A stretch of DNA of 64,000 nucleotides from Amphiduros pacificus (taxonomy: Eukaryota > Annelida > Polychaeta > Phyllodocida > Hesionidae), in NCBI GenBank assembly GCA_949316495.1, contig OX439000.1, positions 55,900,220-55,964,219 of the forward strand, read 5' to 3'. The position numbers and the translations under genes were made by a program. Shown piece after piece: positions 11,760-25,706 of the stretch (within the stretch, counting starts at the first letter, position 1; each line of letters begins with the position of its first letter). The notes beneath the pieces were generated by a model. That model was not told where the DNA came from and did no database searches. It saw only the letters and a program-made list of their open reading frames with translations.

Positions 11760-13080
11760 ATTAGACTATTTATCCCCCCTCCCACCCCCACACAACTAAT
11801 CCTCACTCCAGTGTATCACATCCAAAGTCACATCTCTTGTGGAAGAAAATTGGCATGCTTCGTGGGGATTAAAGGTCATATTACCTTCAGTTTTTATTGG
11901 CATTAACCAGAAATACAAACGTTTGGTTCAAACATATTCATCTAATTTGAATCAGTGGGAACTACCTGTATAGTGAAACATTCAAATTCAATAATAACTT
12001 TAATGATTCTCATTAATACCTTTTATGGTCTTCATAGATTATATTCACCATGGCGTTTTAGACTTAAGACCACCATATTGGGTAGGACATAAACAGATCA
12101 GAGGCCAGTTTGGTAGGTTAACATCATTCAACTCTATTCTAATGGCGCCCTATATCCGAATGGTGTTTTAAAATATGACACATATTTCTTTATAACATAA
12201 CACTTTATGGCATCTGGCATAACAGGAATGACATTGACGATGACCAATGTACTCGTGGTCAGTGTTCTCATATATAAAAAGGGGAGATATCATCATATCG
12301 ACGTGCTTACTCCAATGTCATAGAAAGTAGCTGTCATAACATCATTCCGCATATTCTGTTTTCCAAATATAAATGCTATATCTAGCTAATGAAATAGACA
12401 AAAATATCTTGACCTCTATGATGTATGCTCTATTAGGTTGGCTATGTGTTATTAATGTTATATATGTTGCAGATAGGTGAGGTGATTAATGAATGTGCCG
12501 TAACTGAATGTTATTTACCTCTGCCTTTCAGTCAACGATAAATTTATTTGAAATAAAGCAATGTCTTTCCTAATATCGCTCCTTAACAATGCTTTACATA
12601 TTTTGAAACAGCATGCATTAACTGTGCATTTTGACTCACTGATTAGTTATATTATACTACTGATGAATTTTTCAGTAAAAGCAATTTGACCGATGCTATT
12701 CTCTCGAAATGAGTTTGGTGTTCCCAGTTTGAAATGTTCTTAAGTATTTCTGTAATTAAACTTCATCATCTCTATTATGCTAATAAATGTGTGCAGGTGT
12801 GACATCTAACTTAACGACATGTTAATCAGATGAAAGTGTATTCTCATAAAGCAGGCCTTTTGCGTGATTTTTGTTTTATTTTTTATATAAAGTAATAAAA
12901 AGATCTTTTCATTTCTCGTGTGTTTGAAATATCATTCTGTGTGTCATTGTAATTGATCGACGTTTCCATTATGTTAAATTAGTGAAACTTAATTATTGTT
13001 GCGAGGTTTTGAAAGTTTACCTCAGCATTTAACCATTCAAATATGTAAATAATTATATGGAATTGTTGGAAATTTCATCA
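11760..13080. other. Non-coding stretch, no gene seen
   Basis: AT-rich with short ORFs only. No repeat was recognised. Confidence 0.45.
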
Positions 13081-13084
13081 TAAT

Positions 13085-13345
13085 CTCAGGTCATGAGCCG
13101 TAGTTTATTTGGTCAGAGCGTATTAGTATCAATTCCTCTGTGGTGACCCAAAGATCGTTTGAATTTATGATATAAATTCTCATATGAGGCCCGCGCCTAA
13201 AGGGTATTGTGTGCTTGTTAATCAGAGACCAGCGACATGACAATTCAGTGAGGCAGCACTATATCTGCCCCAAGCAGTAGGTAATCGTCTTGAAGTGACT
13301 GGAATGATGCTGAAATAACATTAAACACCAGAAAAACAAACAATA
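13085..13345 (+). mobile_element. tRNA-derived SINE, copy 2 (diverged)
   Basis: Same domain order as the copy at 1314: CAATTCCTCTGTGGTGACCC, ATGAGGCCCGCGCC, GACATGACAATTCAGTGAGG, GCAGCACTATATCTGC and an A-rich tail with AAACAAACAA. The A box is eroded, so it is an older copy. Confidence 0.7.
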
Positions 13346-15055
13346 TAAAAAAACCAAACATTTCATCACAATGTAATATATTGATATACAGGCAATGTGT
13401 TATAAACAAAATGAAGAGTAAATCTAAGAATATCAAATGGTATTCTTTAGGTTTTTAGACTATGATTTATCAATGTGTAAACATCACGTGTTATTCCCTG
13501 AAAACTTTGAAAGCAAAGTGCATTGTGACGTATTATCTTCATTTGCGATACAGGAAGCTGTGAAAACACTGAAGACCTGGCGTCAGTTAGTCAGTCGGTC
13601 GATATATTCCTCAAGTTCTCTCCAGGGCCTATCACGTAATGTTTTGTTTGTATTTCCACGTGGAATGTTTGCACTATATTTTAGTCATATTTCATATGTG
13701 ACAAATGTGTCTTGGGAAAAATTAATATCAATATAAATACCTTCAGTTTGATTTAATCGAAAAATGATAAATTCAAATATCTTATTTAATTTGTGAAGAG
13801 GGATCCATTTTTATATCGTGCATTTATGAATATTTTTGATACACGAGATGTTTCATCAAAACTAATTTAAACAAACAAAAGAATATATCTTTCATATCCT
13901 ATACCTGATTGTCTGAACATTTTGCGACAAAAATAAAGATAACTGAATTTATTTGGTCTGATCTTTCTCTATTCATGTAAAAATATATCAAGACTAATTA
14001 CCAGTATATAAAAGTAACCATATTTAATGATCATGTGATTTAATTCTATCAGCATAGTACCCTGTACCCTCATTAATAGCCTCTACTATTCATACTTCAA
14101 GATAATAAAGAAGTAATATCATGGTCATATGTACTTTGATATGCAATCACATACCTTATGCTTCTGTATGTCATCAGACGCAAAGGTTACATCATGAAGA
14201 GGACACAGCTTCGTGTTTGGATATTACCACAGCCAGACATACGATATTTGACAATTAAATGATATAGGGACCTCCATAACAATAATTAGTCTGTATCCTT
14301 TAAAGGCTGCCCCTCCATCAGGCTTCATTTGCTGTATAATATATCCAATTATAAGAACCTATCTCTCTTTGTTAGTTATTACATCTCACAGTGGCCTCTT
14401 CATCACATGCATTATGTCTTTTTGTCTTCACGGATACAGAATATATCCAATGAACATATCGGATAAGCATTCCAGCATAATGATATATTACCGTGCTGTG
14501 CAGTCATAATGAAAAAAGATTTGAAAGAGTGATGTCTCTTAATGTGTATGATCATAAACACGGGAATCCATATCATTTTTCTTAATTGAATATTATAACC
14601 ATGGAGTCAGCATAATTCTATATTCATATCAGTCATTTTTTAGCAAGTAATGTTAACTTCCTGGGTACATATATCATTATGTGGCGAGTCGAATCTGGAG
14701 GTGAGAAGATCAAGACATTTCCCACCCATCTGTTCTCATAATGAGAAGACCCATCCTTTTCTCACTGGCCAATTTCCTCTCTTTTAACTGACAAGAACCT
14801 GTTGGTACCATTAGCTGTGGGATCTATTGACACATTGAGGCACGTACTTCCTAAGCCTGAACAAATAAGACACACTGACTTAGACAGCTGCCACACAATA
14901 CCATCTAGTCCATGTCGTCTAGTTAATTTGTCTTCTTCAAATATCTAGAGAGAGATGTCAATTACATTGTTACTATATCGTTTCAGTTGGTATTGATAGA
15001 ATATCGAAATCTCTCTTGTTTTTATTTGTCAATGAAAGTAAATGAAAGTAACTTT
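13346..15055. other. Non-coding stretch, no gene seen
   Basis: A 99-codon open frame at 13437-13736 (starts MVFFRFLDYDLSMCKHHV) has AT-biased composition and no recognisable motif, so it is not called. Nothing else is supported. Confidence 0.45.
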
Positions 15056-15059
15056 TACG

Positions 15060-15235
15060 ACTCTTTCAGCAACTATGGCCTTATCAGGTCGACATTCGAG
15101 CCTTTTAACCAGTGTTAAAATAACACTGCCGACAGTGCACGTGGGAGTCGAACCCACCACGTACCGTCCTCCACTTATTTAACCATTAAATGCACAGATC
15201 CTATGCTCTACCAACTGTGCTAGTTGGGTCGGTCA
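15060..15235 (-). mobile_element. tRNA-derived SINE of a second type
   Basis: Read on the minus strand, an A box (TAGCACAGTTGGTAGAGC, 15221-15204) and a strong B box (GGGTTCGACTCCC, 15155-15143) are separated as in a tRNA gene. The anticodon arm region is about 25 nt too long and does not fold well, so this is a tRNA-derived SINE or pseudogene and not a tRNA. The body downstream has no homology to the 1314 family. Confidence 0.6.
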
Positions 15236-15239
15236 CCTC

Positions 15240-17980
15240 ATTGCACCAATATAAGATAAAATGACATTAGACTTATAATTGTAGGAAAGTAATTTCCGAG
15301 ATTATATAATGGATGCTACATGTTAGAATATAAATGTGATGGTTGAATTGTGAACATAATTGGATTGGTAGTATAAAGCCTTATAAGAATCAATTACCAG
15401 ATCCTGTCATACATTCTCTTTACATGTAAATCCAATGTAAACGGACCCGTTTGGCACATAAAACTTATGCTGACATAATTTGAAATCTAGATTGATCCAT
15501 TGTGAGAAAAAAATAATCTATTTAATTTTTTTTTACTTTTTATTTCCAGAAATCTATTTTTAAGATTGGCTGATCGATGCAAGCAATGTGACATAGACAA
15601 TTGTTAGTCTGTTCTGAAAGTCACAAAGTGGCAGAATATTGAATTGGGACAATGTGAAATGATCTGTGGTTTTACTTGTGAATACATGCTGGGCTAACGA
15701 TTCATAGACAGTTTTTGAACACAACACCCTGATTATACTGGGTAATTACAAAATAAATGAACAACCAATCGATTATTCTAAAGCAATATTGACCCCTCAA
15801 AACATCCTAGAAATTATCTAGTGTGGAGAATGGCACTTTTGAGACAGTTACATGTGTGAAGAGTCAATATAATTGGAATGCTCTTTTTGAAAATTGTTTG
15901 CTCAAGCACTTTCAGGATGCAATGGTTCCGTATTCTGCATGGTCGATCAAATTGTCGCTAGTTTTTCACCAGTTGCGTTCATAATGTCTCTGTGAAATTG
16001 TAGTAATCACTTGTTGAACACCTCTTTTTTGTCAATGATGTCCGCTTCATTCAAAGATGTCCTTTCAGAGTACCCTTAAAAAATGTCAGTGTTTCATGTT
16101 GCTCAAGGCTTGACCTTGTCAGGGAGATGTCTAGCCTGCAGATGCATGACTCCCATATATACATATATCTCAAAGGAGCTGAGATTGATCCAATAAATCT
16201 GATGATTGCTTAAGAGCTACTCAGCTGAGATTGCCTGGCCATTATGCCCACAGACATAGAATAAGCTCAATTTTTTATATCATAAAAATGCTTAGGGTGT
16301 ACCTATAAACGGTCCTAATAGCTACATGAGGCTCTATAATAAGATATTTTATCTAGAGTAAAATTAGGAGGTAGTGAGGATTCTTTCTTATGTAAAATCA
16401 ATATGGACTTGCCAGTGAGTTTTATCTTGTTTCCCACAAGTATCATGTAGGCCGACATTGAATTTCATCGTCTCCCGATGTTCAGCGCAGGTCTTATCTT
16501 CGCAATGCTTGATGGGTATTTTGATGCAGTACGCCTGATATAAAACAGAGCTATCAACTATGTGGGTTTTAATTATTTTAAGCTTCCAGTATAACTTAAC
16601 TTAAGTTAACTTAAGGTTAAATACTAAATTAACATGTACACATTAGCTATAAGTAATATCTAACAGTCAAGTTATTGTTGTCCAAAATCCCGGCCAGTGA
16701 AATAACACCAACGTATTTTCAGAGGTTCGGTACGTTGATCTTGGCCAGTATCTTTACAGATCATTTCCTTTAAGCGATGAACTCTTTACTGTACTCAATA
16801 TAGCCATAAGCACAGCACATCCTCCTCCAACGAGCTTTATTCACAGCGAGTGGCCTCTATGACCCTCCATACTGTCTGTTCTCACTTCGGCCAGATAATC
16901 AAACTCAATCAACTGAGTTCAAACCTCTCTCTATGTGTTGCCAAAGGCAATCAATGGTGTTTTGTAAGGTTAAGGGTCAGCTTCCTGTTTTTTCCCCGAG
17001 GTTAATATTTTCTTGTGCCGTATAGGTTCGTTAAAATTATAACAACGTTTAAGGAGTTTCATAATTTGAATATTAAAAATGCGGAATTGATTCATGTGTG
17101 CATGAGATCCTCGTAATCCTTCCAAATAATGCTTTGTTTGTAAAATTTCATCTATACAATGCAAATGATTAAAGCTTACAGACCATATTTCATACAAATA
17201 TGTAGATGCTGACTTGTTAGCTCGTATGAATATGATGTACCAGTTGGTTAAAGACTAGTATATGTGGCTCTCAGAATTCACTTACATCGCTACATTCTAG
17301 CATGTCATGGAATATGGCTTCAGGTTGTTTTTTCAGTTATATGAAATAGGGTTTGATATTTAGTAAGAAGAAGATTTATATGTATCACAATTATTCTTGG
17401 ATACCACATCCTAATGTATCAGTGATATTAATCTTCTTTCTTATTGGTCAGTTATAACTGTCATTAGCCATAACATATACTTAAACATGTTGAAAGGATC
17501 ATTCCATGCATATTTATCAATCGTGTTCATGATAAAAATAATTGTTTCAAACTGGAACAGACCGAGTATAGCAAATGCCCAACTAGTGACATCTATTTGT
17601 TAATATGTCAACGATGTGGGACAGAAACCCTTTACAACACCAACTTGTTAAAAATAGAGTCACCTTCCTTTACGTCATCAGACATTGTTCAAACAAGACA
17701 ATCTGCGGGTCCTTTTAGACACGCAGCTTAAGTTATATAGCTATTAGCACTCGATCACTGCCATGCCAAGGTTTGAGACATACAACACCTCCACATATGA
17801 TATTTGATATCAGAAAGAGCATCTACTCAAGCAACATTCCTCCCATCCTTTCACAAAGCAGATGAACATTCGGTTCAATGCATCATATTATGACACGAAA
17901 CAGAATGTTTAGCAAAGACCGTGATTTGTGTTAATCTGCATGAATGTGATAATGCAAAAGAAAGATTCACAGTTATTTTT
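15240..17980. other. Non-coding stretch, no gene seen
   Basis: AT-rich sequence without coding signature. A short palindromic run of TTAAC/GTTAA words lies near 16590-16620. Confidence 0.45.
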
Positions 17981-17989
17981 TTTTTTTAG

Positions 17990-18085
17990 ATAGGGCATGG
18001 AGTCCAGGTATTAGGCGTTAATCTGACCTGAAATAGCTTGAATGGTGTTGGAGGGGTTATAGATACAAGCAAACAAACAAACAGA
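17990..18085 (+). mobile_element. Possible SINE 3' end
   Basis: The segment CCTGAAATAGCTTGAATGG followed by a GCAAACAAACAAACA tail resembles the 3' part of the SINEs in this window. No tRNA head is present, so it is either a 5'-truncated copy or chance. Confidence 0.35.
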
Positions 18086-18089
18086 TTAA

Positions 18090-21000
18090 ATGATTTACGA
18101 AAGTAGAGTTAATGCAGTATAAGATGTGACTTGGCAGAAGGCACCGAACCTTGAGCATAATCCTCAGAATTGATAGTATGCCTCCCATGCAGCATGTTTA
18201 GCAAAGGTATGACATAAGACCAACTCAATTGAAATCACTTGTCCAATGCGCATTTCTATTTCAATCGTTATAACTTTTGCATGCCTTAATGTTTCTCCAC
18301 AGTTTATCAATGATTTTGATTATATAATTGAATCTGTATCTCATTATTTAAAGAAAATACAGAACATCCAATTACTAAAAAGGATAGTATAAAAATGATT
18401 AGGACAGAATGCGAAATAAATAAGTGCTATTCGTTCGTTTAATCTACAGTTGACAAGCAATGGAGTCAATATGCACTTGTTACGTAGTTGCTTCTGGAAC
18501 CATCCTATTAGATGTCTTTAAAAAAATTTTAAATAGTAAAACACAACATAACAATGGCGAACTGAAAATGCAACCAAATTTCATTTGTTGGGTAACAGGT
18601 TTTTAAAACTAGGTTTTTAAAACTACCTAAATGCGTTTATCGATCTATGTTTACATCTCTTTGCATCGACTTTGCGCCATCTTTGGGGGAAAACTATCTT
18701 ATGAACTGCAAAATTGCGTGGCTTGGAAACAAAATCCAATTTATCAATTTTGAGTTGTCATTGATTCAAATCAACCAAAACCTCACAGAACAGTAGTTTT
18801 TTTTTGTAATCACACAACCAAAATACCTTCAACGAAGTTCAAAGGTGCAAAATGACAATTCATTTACTTTAATCATTTAGCTCATTCAATCCTGAAAAAA
18901 TAGTTTTCGAGTACAATGTGTGACAATTACATAAGAATGATTATAGTAATGCCGCACAGAGGTTTTGGCCACTGGCCCAACATGCGAGGCTACAGACAAA
19001 ACCATGTAACAAAGGAGGAAAATTGGCACTTCTACAAATACATAAATAGTGTATCTGTGGCTTGAAAATTGCCCTTTCAAAAGAAACCATTTATAATCGT
19101 TTATGCAGAAGATAGTCCAGTTCATATCTGCTAGACAGAGGTACATAGGCAAAAAGAAACTTCTTTAGCTTGGTTAACTCTTTTTATTTCTTAACCCCAT
19201 TTAATGTTTGAACTTTGTTAATCATCTAGATTTGGTTCCTGAAGATATACTCATCCCAATTATTATTAGTGTTTGACACCATCATCACAACAACCTTTCT
19301 TAGATTTTGAATGTTCAGAATAAGACATACTAGAGAGCAGCGTCTAGAATAGTAAACATATACTCGGGCTTATAAACCTTTACACAGTCTTTTATTGATA
19401 TATATTGATATAACGTGTGGTAAACTACTTTTAAATATAGATGTACGAAAAAAGATGATAGAAGACACTAATCATATTTGAGATATTTATCCCGGTATCC
19501 CATCTTTATTCACGGCCCTTTGAGAATAATATTATTAAATGTGCCGCCCGTTATTTCTATTTGGTTCTTCATCTCATCCACAGAATCCAGGCATATAATT
19601 TGATTATGTTCTTTATGAGATTATGAATACCATTAAGATGAAATATCTAATTATCTTGGTGTGAAAGACAAACACTTCAACGGAATGATTTGTTGATTGC
19701 TGTGCTGACTCCAAATCGCGTCATCCTGTTCAATGTTTGAATGAGAGGAAAATAGTTATCTGAAACAGATTCTTGGAAGAACAGAAGTGTACAACTCAGG
19801 TCCGATGTATATCTATGCATGGTCAACTATTTCTATTTACAATTATCTATCTAAAATTCAAAAGTTTGATAACTTTTGAGAGCTGTTGCCTTTATCAAAA
19901 GATGTATGCCATCACAACTAACGCAGCACAAATACTACATGCAGATCTACCAGTATCACTGTACCTCATACATGTCCGACATTTTGTCATATCATACCAC
20001 ATAAAAACGCTACAGTTGAGATAGGAGACAAATATCGGCCAATCTCAGAAGTGTATGATGCATATGTCAGTGCAGCAAATATATTGATTGCTGCAAAGAA
20101 GCTGGAGAGATGCGAACCGCGATGCTCACTCTGGAGTGACATGTACCTCCAACTTCAACATTCCCTAATAAAATACAAATGAGAAAGCCCTCTGACATCA
20201 TGAGGAATGTAAAACAATATTTTATAAATATGATCAACATGTCTGTGTTTAATTGAGCAAGCTCTCTGTCTGAAATAAGAACTGTGGTTTTAGTATCTGT
20301 TAACCTTTTACCGACACACAACAATATTTTTGACTGAGCTCAGGTATGTGCAGATCGATACCAAAGTACTGGGTCTCACAAAGCTTTAGAAAATTAAAGC
20401 TAAAGATGGTAAATGAAAAGGATGTTTATATCATTGCATAACGATTTCTTCTCGCCAATCCTGTGTCTGACAAATGTCACTGTTTGTGGTATAGATCAAT
20501 AGTACAGCTTTGATGACATGACACTTCCCATCCTTCTTTGTCACAATTGTCTGCTCTCCCTATCTAATTTCCTTCCTGTCTCCCGGGAAAGCAGGGTTTA
20601 GAGTAGCAGTCTGGGGACTGGCATGACCACACATCCACTGCTAAGCTTGATCATTAATATAAACGCCTCATGTATATGACTTTACACAGCCAAATAAATA
20701 ACATGTTGTTCCTTTGCCTCATTGTCACGGAAGTGTTGCCACAATGGTACCAAATGTCATAAAGGCGCCCTTTTTTATCTAAATGGAAAAAACGATCTGG
20801 AAGAAGAATCCGTATTAAGTAATATTTATCAATGTCCATTGTAATTCTAAAACAAAAGATGCAATTCTCTAAAGATAAATGGGTCAGTAAGGCTTAGCCG
20901 AAAGCAAACAACTATATTTCATTATCACTTCATAAATTTCACTTGATGTTTTTGTGGCAGAATTTGTAGAAATACTGAGAGTGATTTTTGTTGTATTTGT

Positions 21001-23690
21001 ATTTTTTATCCCAATTTATACAAAACGCTGAAAATCTTTGTAGAATTGGGTGAAAAAACATATGTTCATCCCACAAAATTGGTGATTGATATTTACATAT
21101 ATCAACTAAGCACAAAGGATGTGTAGGATGTACCACAATTCCTTTAAAAACATGACTTCTTCAACAACAGTAATTATGACTACAGAATATCTTGAAACCT
21201 TTTTTTACTATTCTTTTTCTCATGCAATACACTTAAAAACACTGATAATTTCGAATAACCACTGAACATAACAATTTCAAAAGTTGGGCAATATTGTATG
21301 ATCAGAAATGAATTCCATCATCGTTAATATTCATTCACAAATAGGTTTCATGCATTATTTTTCACAATATACCTTCTACACTCCCATCTCTCAATACTCT
21401 TAACTTATGCTTTTGTTCTGTATGCAATTGACCCCAAATGAGTTATTGATGAATAATATCATTAAAAGCAATAACATTGTTGTTATATTTTAAGCATTTT
21501 CGAATCTGTCAATGTAATACATTCAGATAGTGTTTTAGAAATATTATTTAAAAAAATATCCACACCATTTCTTATGTTGACCTGAAATGAGATTTGCTCA
21601 TTACATTTTGGCATAAAGTTGCAATGTAAAAACAATCCAATGCTGGTACGTAAAAAAATAATACCTATTTTGAAATGATTGACGTTATATTGGTAACTCG
21701 TGGTGTGCACCACGAGTAATCAATTAAGGTTTAACCAATAAATATTACTTCCTGTCCGTACATACCGAAAGGTAATCATCCTTCCAATTGTGCTCAACAA
21801 ATCAGCGACTAATACTGGTAAATTGCTTTGTTTGAGCGATTACATTAAGATTGATCAAGCTTTTCTCAAATGGCATATTGCGATTTATCCACCCGTTTTA
21901 ATTTGAGGTGTGGCATATTTATTAGGGCTTTTCCCATCGATATCAGTATAAACCAATGCTCTTCACTAGAATATATCTGTTCAAAATACCTTCCACCAGA
22001 TTGAGATATTAATACGGATTCTGAAAAGGAAACCACAGAATTACTAATATGTAGATCCCAGTGATGACGATGATTAAACACGAAAAAGAAAATTAATTGC
22101 ATAAAATTAGAACATGACACACGTGCAAAGCTAGTTCATAATTGTCATCTAAATCTGTTATGTTATGTAATAGGCTCAAAGAGGTTTCCATATGGGCAGA
22201 TTAACATGGTTAAATTTTTTATGATATATCATTTTTGATCCCATTTTATGCCTCCATAGAAGAGTTTTTACTGCAAATGTTTACCTCCATAGAATCCTTC
22301 ATTTTGCAATATATAGTTAATTATATATGATAAATGTACTATGATTGACTATGTATAAATCAGAGCTGAAATACAAATGTATGCTATAATAAATCACATA
22401 TAATCTATAAAAGGTAATCAAAAGAGAAAATCTTTAAAAACCAACTTCCATTTTGCATTTTATATTTGGCATTCAAAATGTGATACACGATTTATGAATA
22501 TGTCTCGTGCAATGCAATATTTCCAGGTGTTTCATCACCCAGGTTGTGTCCCACAGGTCTAATTATGTCATATCAACTCATGGCAATATTGCTCAATCAT
22601 AATTTCCATCGTTCAATTCAAACTCAAACATGAGCTATAACTCATCTTAGAGATTTTGACGATTCTCTAGTTCAGGACACATTTTAATCCCAATTCCCCT
22701 GTGTCAGCCATGATGGAAATCAACATGACACCTGTCACATCTTTTTGAAAGGTATAGTATTTTTTTCCAATGTATATTAGTACCAGATGACGTAAAAAGT
22801 TAAATGCACTGGACTAGTACCCATTTGGAAAAAAAAATATTATGTTTTGCAACGTCCCTGTATTAATCATAATCTTCCAATTCTCTTTTCAACATCAGTC
22901 CTATAATTACATTCATATCTAATGAAAATTTCAACAAATGCAAATGTCACTACGCAGATAACCTTCAAACTCTCTATCTGATCGTTGTAAAACCACGTTC
23001 CTGAACATTAATTTCGGATTATTTTTTCAATGTCTAAAATATCAAAGGTTACCGTATCACATTTCAACTTAGAGATGCTGTGTGGTAAGCTGCCATCATT
23101 CTGATTAGAGGTAATAAAGATATAACTAATATGTCTGTAGTTACCACCACAAGCCTACTCTCAGAAGAACCCTCTGTAAGGATTATGTGCATTTATGACA
23201 TTTCCATCTCTGACACGTAAACTTTGAGCATTTAATGAATTTAATCAAATAATGAATCCATATATATATATATATACTACTGCTACTACTATATATACTA
23301 CTAGAAGAGGAGTTTTTAACCAAAATAATGTATTGAATTTCTCATGGATGTTCTGGGAAAACATATTTGGAAAACAAACACCTTTTTGAGGACCACACAC
23401 ATACAATGTTATCATTGCACAGACAAAAACATTGTCCAAAATCCTTTACAAAGGGACTGTTATGATCAAAATGGATGTTGATTATATATTGCAGTTGAAA
23501 GCACAGATGTTATGGACATATGTTGCCGAGTTTCTTTTGTTTAAAGATTCATTAGCTCTCCCAGTGTTCACCTTTATATACATAATTGAAATCATGTAAT
23601 TAATTTTCCATTTGCAAGAAATTAATCTATATCTGAAAAACAGCAGGTTCAATGCGAATAACAAACATGACGTTGCGCAGAAATGCACAA
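18090..23690. other. Long AT-rich stretch, no gene seen
   Basis: 5.6 kb with only short ORFs of AT-driven composition. Small features only: a TA microsatellite at 23260-23276 and a hairpin with 9-bp arms near 21697 (CTCGTGGTG, CACCACGAG). The signal-peptide exon of the receptor gene could lie here, but none is convincing. Confidence 0.45.
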
Positions 23691-23695
23691 ATAGA

Positions 23696-24142
23696 TCACA
23701 ATAAAATTCCGCCAAAGGGATGAAGCTGAATTCCGGATACTAAATTTGCTATAATAAAATGAATATCCTGTGGGCCGCATGGGATGAATGTCAACTGGCA
23801 CAGCTTTCCTCTCTTACCATTTATCAGGACAATCCTCATACAGCTGGTACCATAAGATGCTGCAGACTTTACATAAGGCCACTCTGACAATATGATGGTA
23901 GACGGAGAATCAGATTGATCACTGATACCCAATATACACAAACCATTTGCCTCCTCCAACCTACCTCTACATACATTCTTTATATTATTATATGCCTGCA
24001 CTTCAACAATTGTACTATATATCTTAGCTATATCAAAAAGGAAATTTGTATTGACTATCAACTTTAGTGGTGAATTGAAAAACATCAGTTGAAAGAATTG
24101 TCTCAATGATGAATTCTGACACGCATATGTACATGCAACCAT
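23696..24142 (-). CDS. Unidentified 148-codon ORF or exon
   Basis: The longest minus-strand ORF in a large AT-rich area. Its middle reads GLCILGISDQSDSPSTIILS and then SAASYGTSCMRIVLINGKRG, with several Cys and a balanced composition more like protein than noise. A good donor (AATGGTAAGAG) lies inside, ending a possible exon at 23818. A weak acceptor ends at 23967, so the true coding part may be 23966-23818 only. No signal peptide or known domain is visible. It may be an exon of an unknown gene or transposon residue. Confidence 0.25.
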   Translation of the reverse strand: MVACTYACQNSSLRQFFQLMFFNSPLKLIVNTNFLFDIAKIYSTIVEVQAYNNIKNVCRGRLEEANGLCILGISDQSDSPSTIILSEWPYVKSAASYGTSCMRIVLINGKRGKLCQLTFIPCGPQDIHFIIANLVSGIQLHPFGGILL

Positions 24143-24504
24143 ATTGTTAGATTATACAAGGGATTCCATGAAATACCGGCTCTCTACATCAAAATATAAT
24201 GTTTAATTTGACATGGTATTTGGAAATCTTTTTGCAATAAAATGCAAAGAAAATCACTTATATCAATGATTCTCCATTTTCTTTGCTTTTATTAAATGTG
24301 GCTAACATTAAAACACGACGAAGAGTTTGTATGTTCCCTCTTTATTTCATGTGTTTTGTGTTGATCATGTCAGACATATTTGGTGCTATCAAGCCCGAAC
24401 TCACTTCATCCTTATCATTTAAAGGAACATCTCATTATAATAATAGGCAAAACCGCTAAACTGAACCTTAGATGACTTTACCATTTTGGCGTTATTATCT
24501 TGTA

Positions 24505-24734
24505 CAGCCAGCGACAACAGAGCTGCGGACGACAACAAAGCTGCGGACGACAACAGAGTTGTGGTTCAATTTATCAATTGATTACCGATGTTCATTACAT
24601 GAATTGAAGTTGTTGATGTTTCTGACAACAATCTGGTGAAAATATTTTCGAAAGTACAGATGTACCTAAAAAAACTTGCAACCGCAGTACAGATGTACTA
24701 AAAAGTGGAACCGCAGCTCTGTTGTCGTCGGCTG
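24505..24734. mobile_element. Small TIR element with an internal triplication
   Basis: The ends are inverted repeats: left CAGCCAGCGACAACAGAGCT at 24505 and right ending CTCTGTTGTCGTCGGCTG at 24734. Inside the left end the word GACAACAGAGCTGCGGAC occurs about three times in a row. Near the right end GTACAGATGTAC is duplicated. At 230 bp with no coding capacity, it looks like a MITE or a foldback repeat. No target duplication is obvious. Confidence 0.6.
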
Positions 24735-25513
24735 TAAGGTGTGGTTTATGTTTTTATATGGCGATGAAGCACTCTCTTTTTCTCAGTGCTTGCTGTCATA
24801 TATTACCGTTAACTGGGGAGTAGTAGCCTTATGAACACTTTTAGCCAAAATCATCTTAAATTTATGAGAAAGCATCAAACGTTTCAATGATATATCACGG
24901 CATAATGAAAAAGTTAGGACTGAAGATAATGATTGTGTTGGTCATTCTAACCAAATCTGATGAAATTAACACAGAGCGAGAGAAAGTTATGTTCGGAATG
25001 TGCGCTGGAATTGTGTACATTTCCTCGACGTAACTTTCTATGACACGGATACAGATCACTTTAAAAAGGTTTACTACCATCCAAAATAATCATCATCTAG
25101 AAGTTTATCCACTCAAAAAAGAGGGACATTTTTATCACAACGACACACTTGAACTTCTGTGTCACACGAAAATTGTCGATAAGTGGCCGACCTGGTTCAG
25201 TGGTCTCCAACCAGTACCGTACAACCGGTCACCAATAGACAATATGGTTTGGAATTTTGTGTCTATGTGATAATAAATAAGAAAAATCATCAAGAAGGGC
25301 ATTGTGTCTCAGTGGCATGCTTCTGTCTCACCTGATCCAAACCTAATTAAATACAGTACAATGGATGCTACCCAGAATACCTGATCAACATATATATATA
25401 TATATGTTCAAATACAAAGAAAGTTTCCTCCAAAGTGTAAGTAGTATTGTTCTTGAAATATATAAAATGTTTGACAAGCTGTTATTTTGACAGACCGTTT
25501 CTTTGTTGCACAG

Positions 25514-25706
25514 CCGGCATGTGGTGATGTCTGACGAGAAGCATCTGATCCGCTACTTATTGGAGGACTACGCGGTGGTGGGGACGAATGGCAGACCGGT
25601 CATCAACATGTCCACCACCATACATGTGGAGTTCGGTCTGGGCCTCATACAGATGGACCTGGATGAGAAGTACAAGGTGCTCAAGATGAGCATGTGGGCT
25701 CGATAT
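25514..25706 (+). CDS. Receptor exon A: N-terminal helix and beta1-2
   Basis: Encodes DEKHLIRYLLEDYAV, then RPVINMSTTIHVEFGLGL and LDEKYKVLKMSMWARY, the canonical start of the nicotinic ligand-binding domain. There is a potential glycosylation site (NMS). The donor is TAT followed by GTGAGT. The start is set at the acceptor TTTCTTTGTTGCACAG ending at 25513. An alternative acceptor ending at 25493 (ATTTTGACAG) would add seven residues. The exon supplies the third base of its first codon, so the missing signal-peptide exon should end in phase 2. Confidence 0.9.

Noticed and set aside
13437-13736. 99-codon plus ORF
   Set aside because: No domain, no splice sites, AT-biased composition.
15135-15235. 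Functional tRNA gene
   Set aside because: A and B boxes are good, but the anticodon arm region is too long and does not fold. A SINE is more likely.
24759-24810. Short ATG-initiated hydrophobic run (MAMKHSLFLSACC) as a receptor signal peptide
   Set aside because: No convincing donor follows, and the following sequence does not splice in phase to exon A.
25040-25270. 76-codon ORF just upstream of receptor exon A, considered as the signal-peptide exon
   Set aside because: No hydrophobic signal sequence, and no donor in the right phase at its end. It ends in a stop codon.
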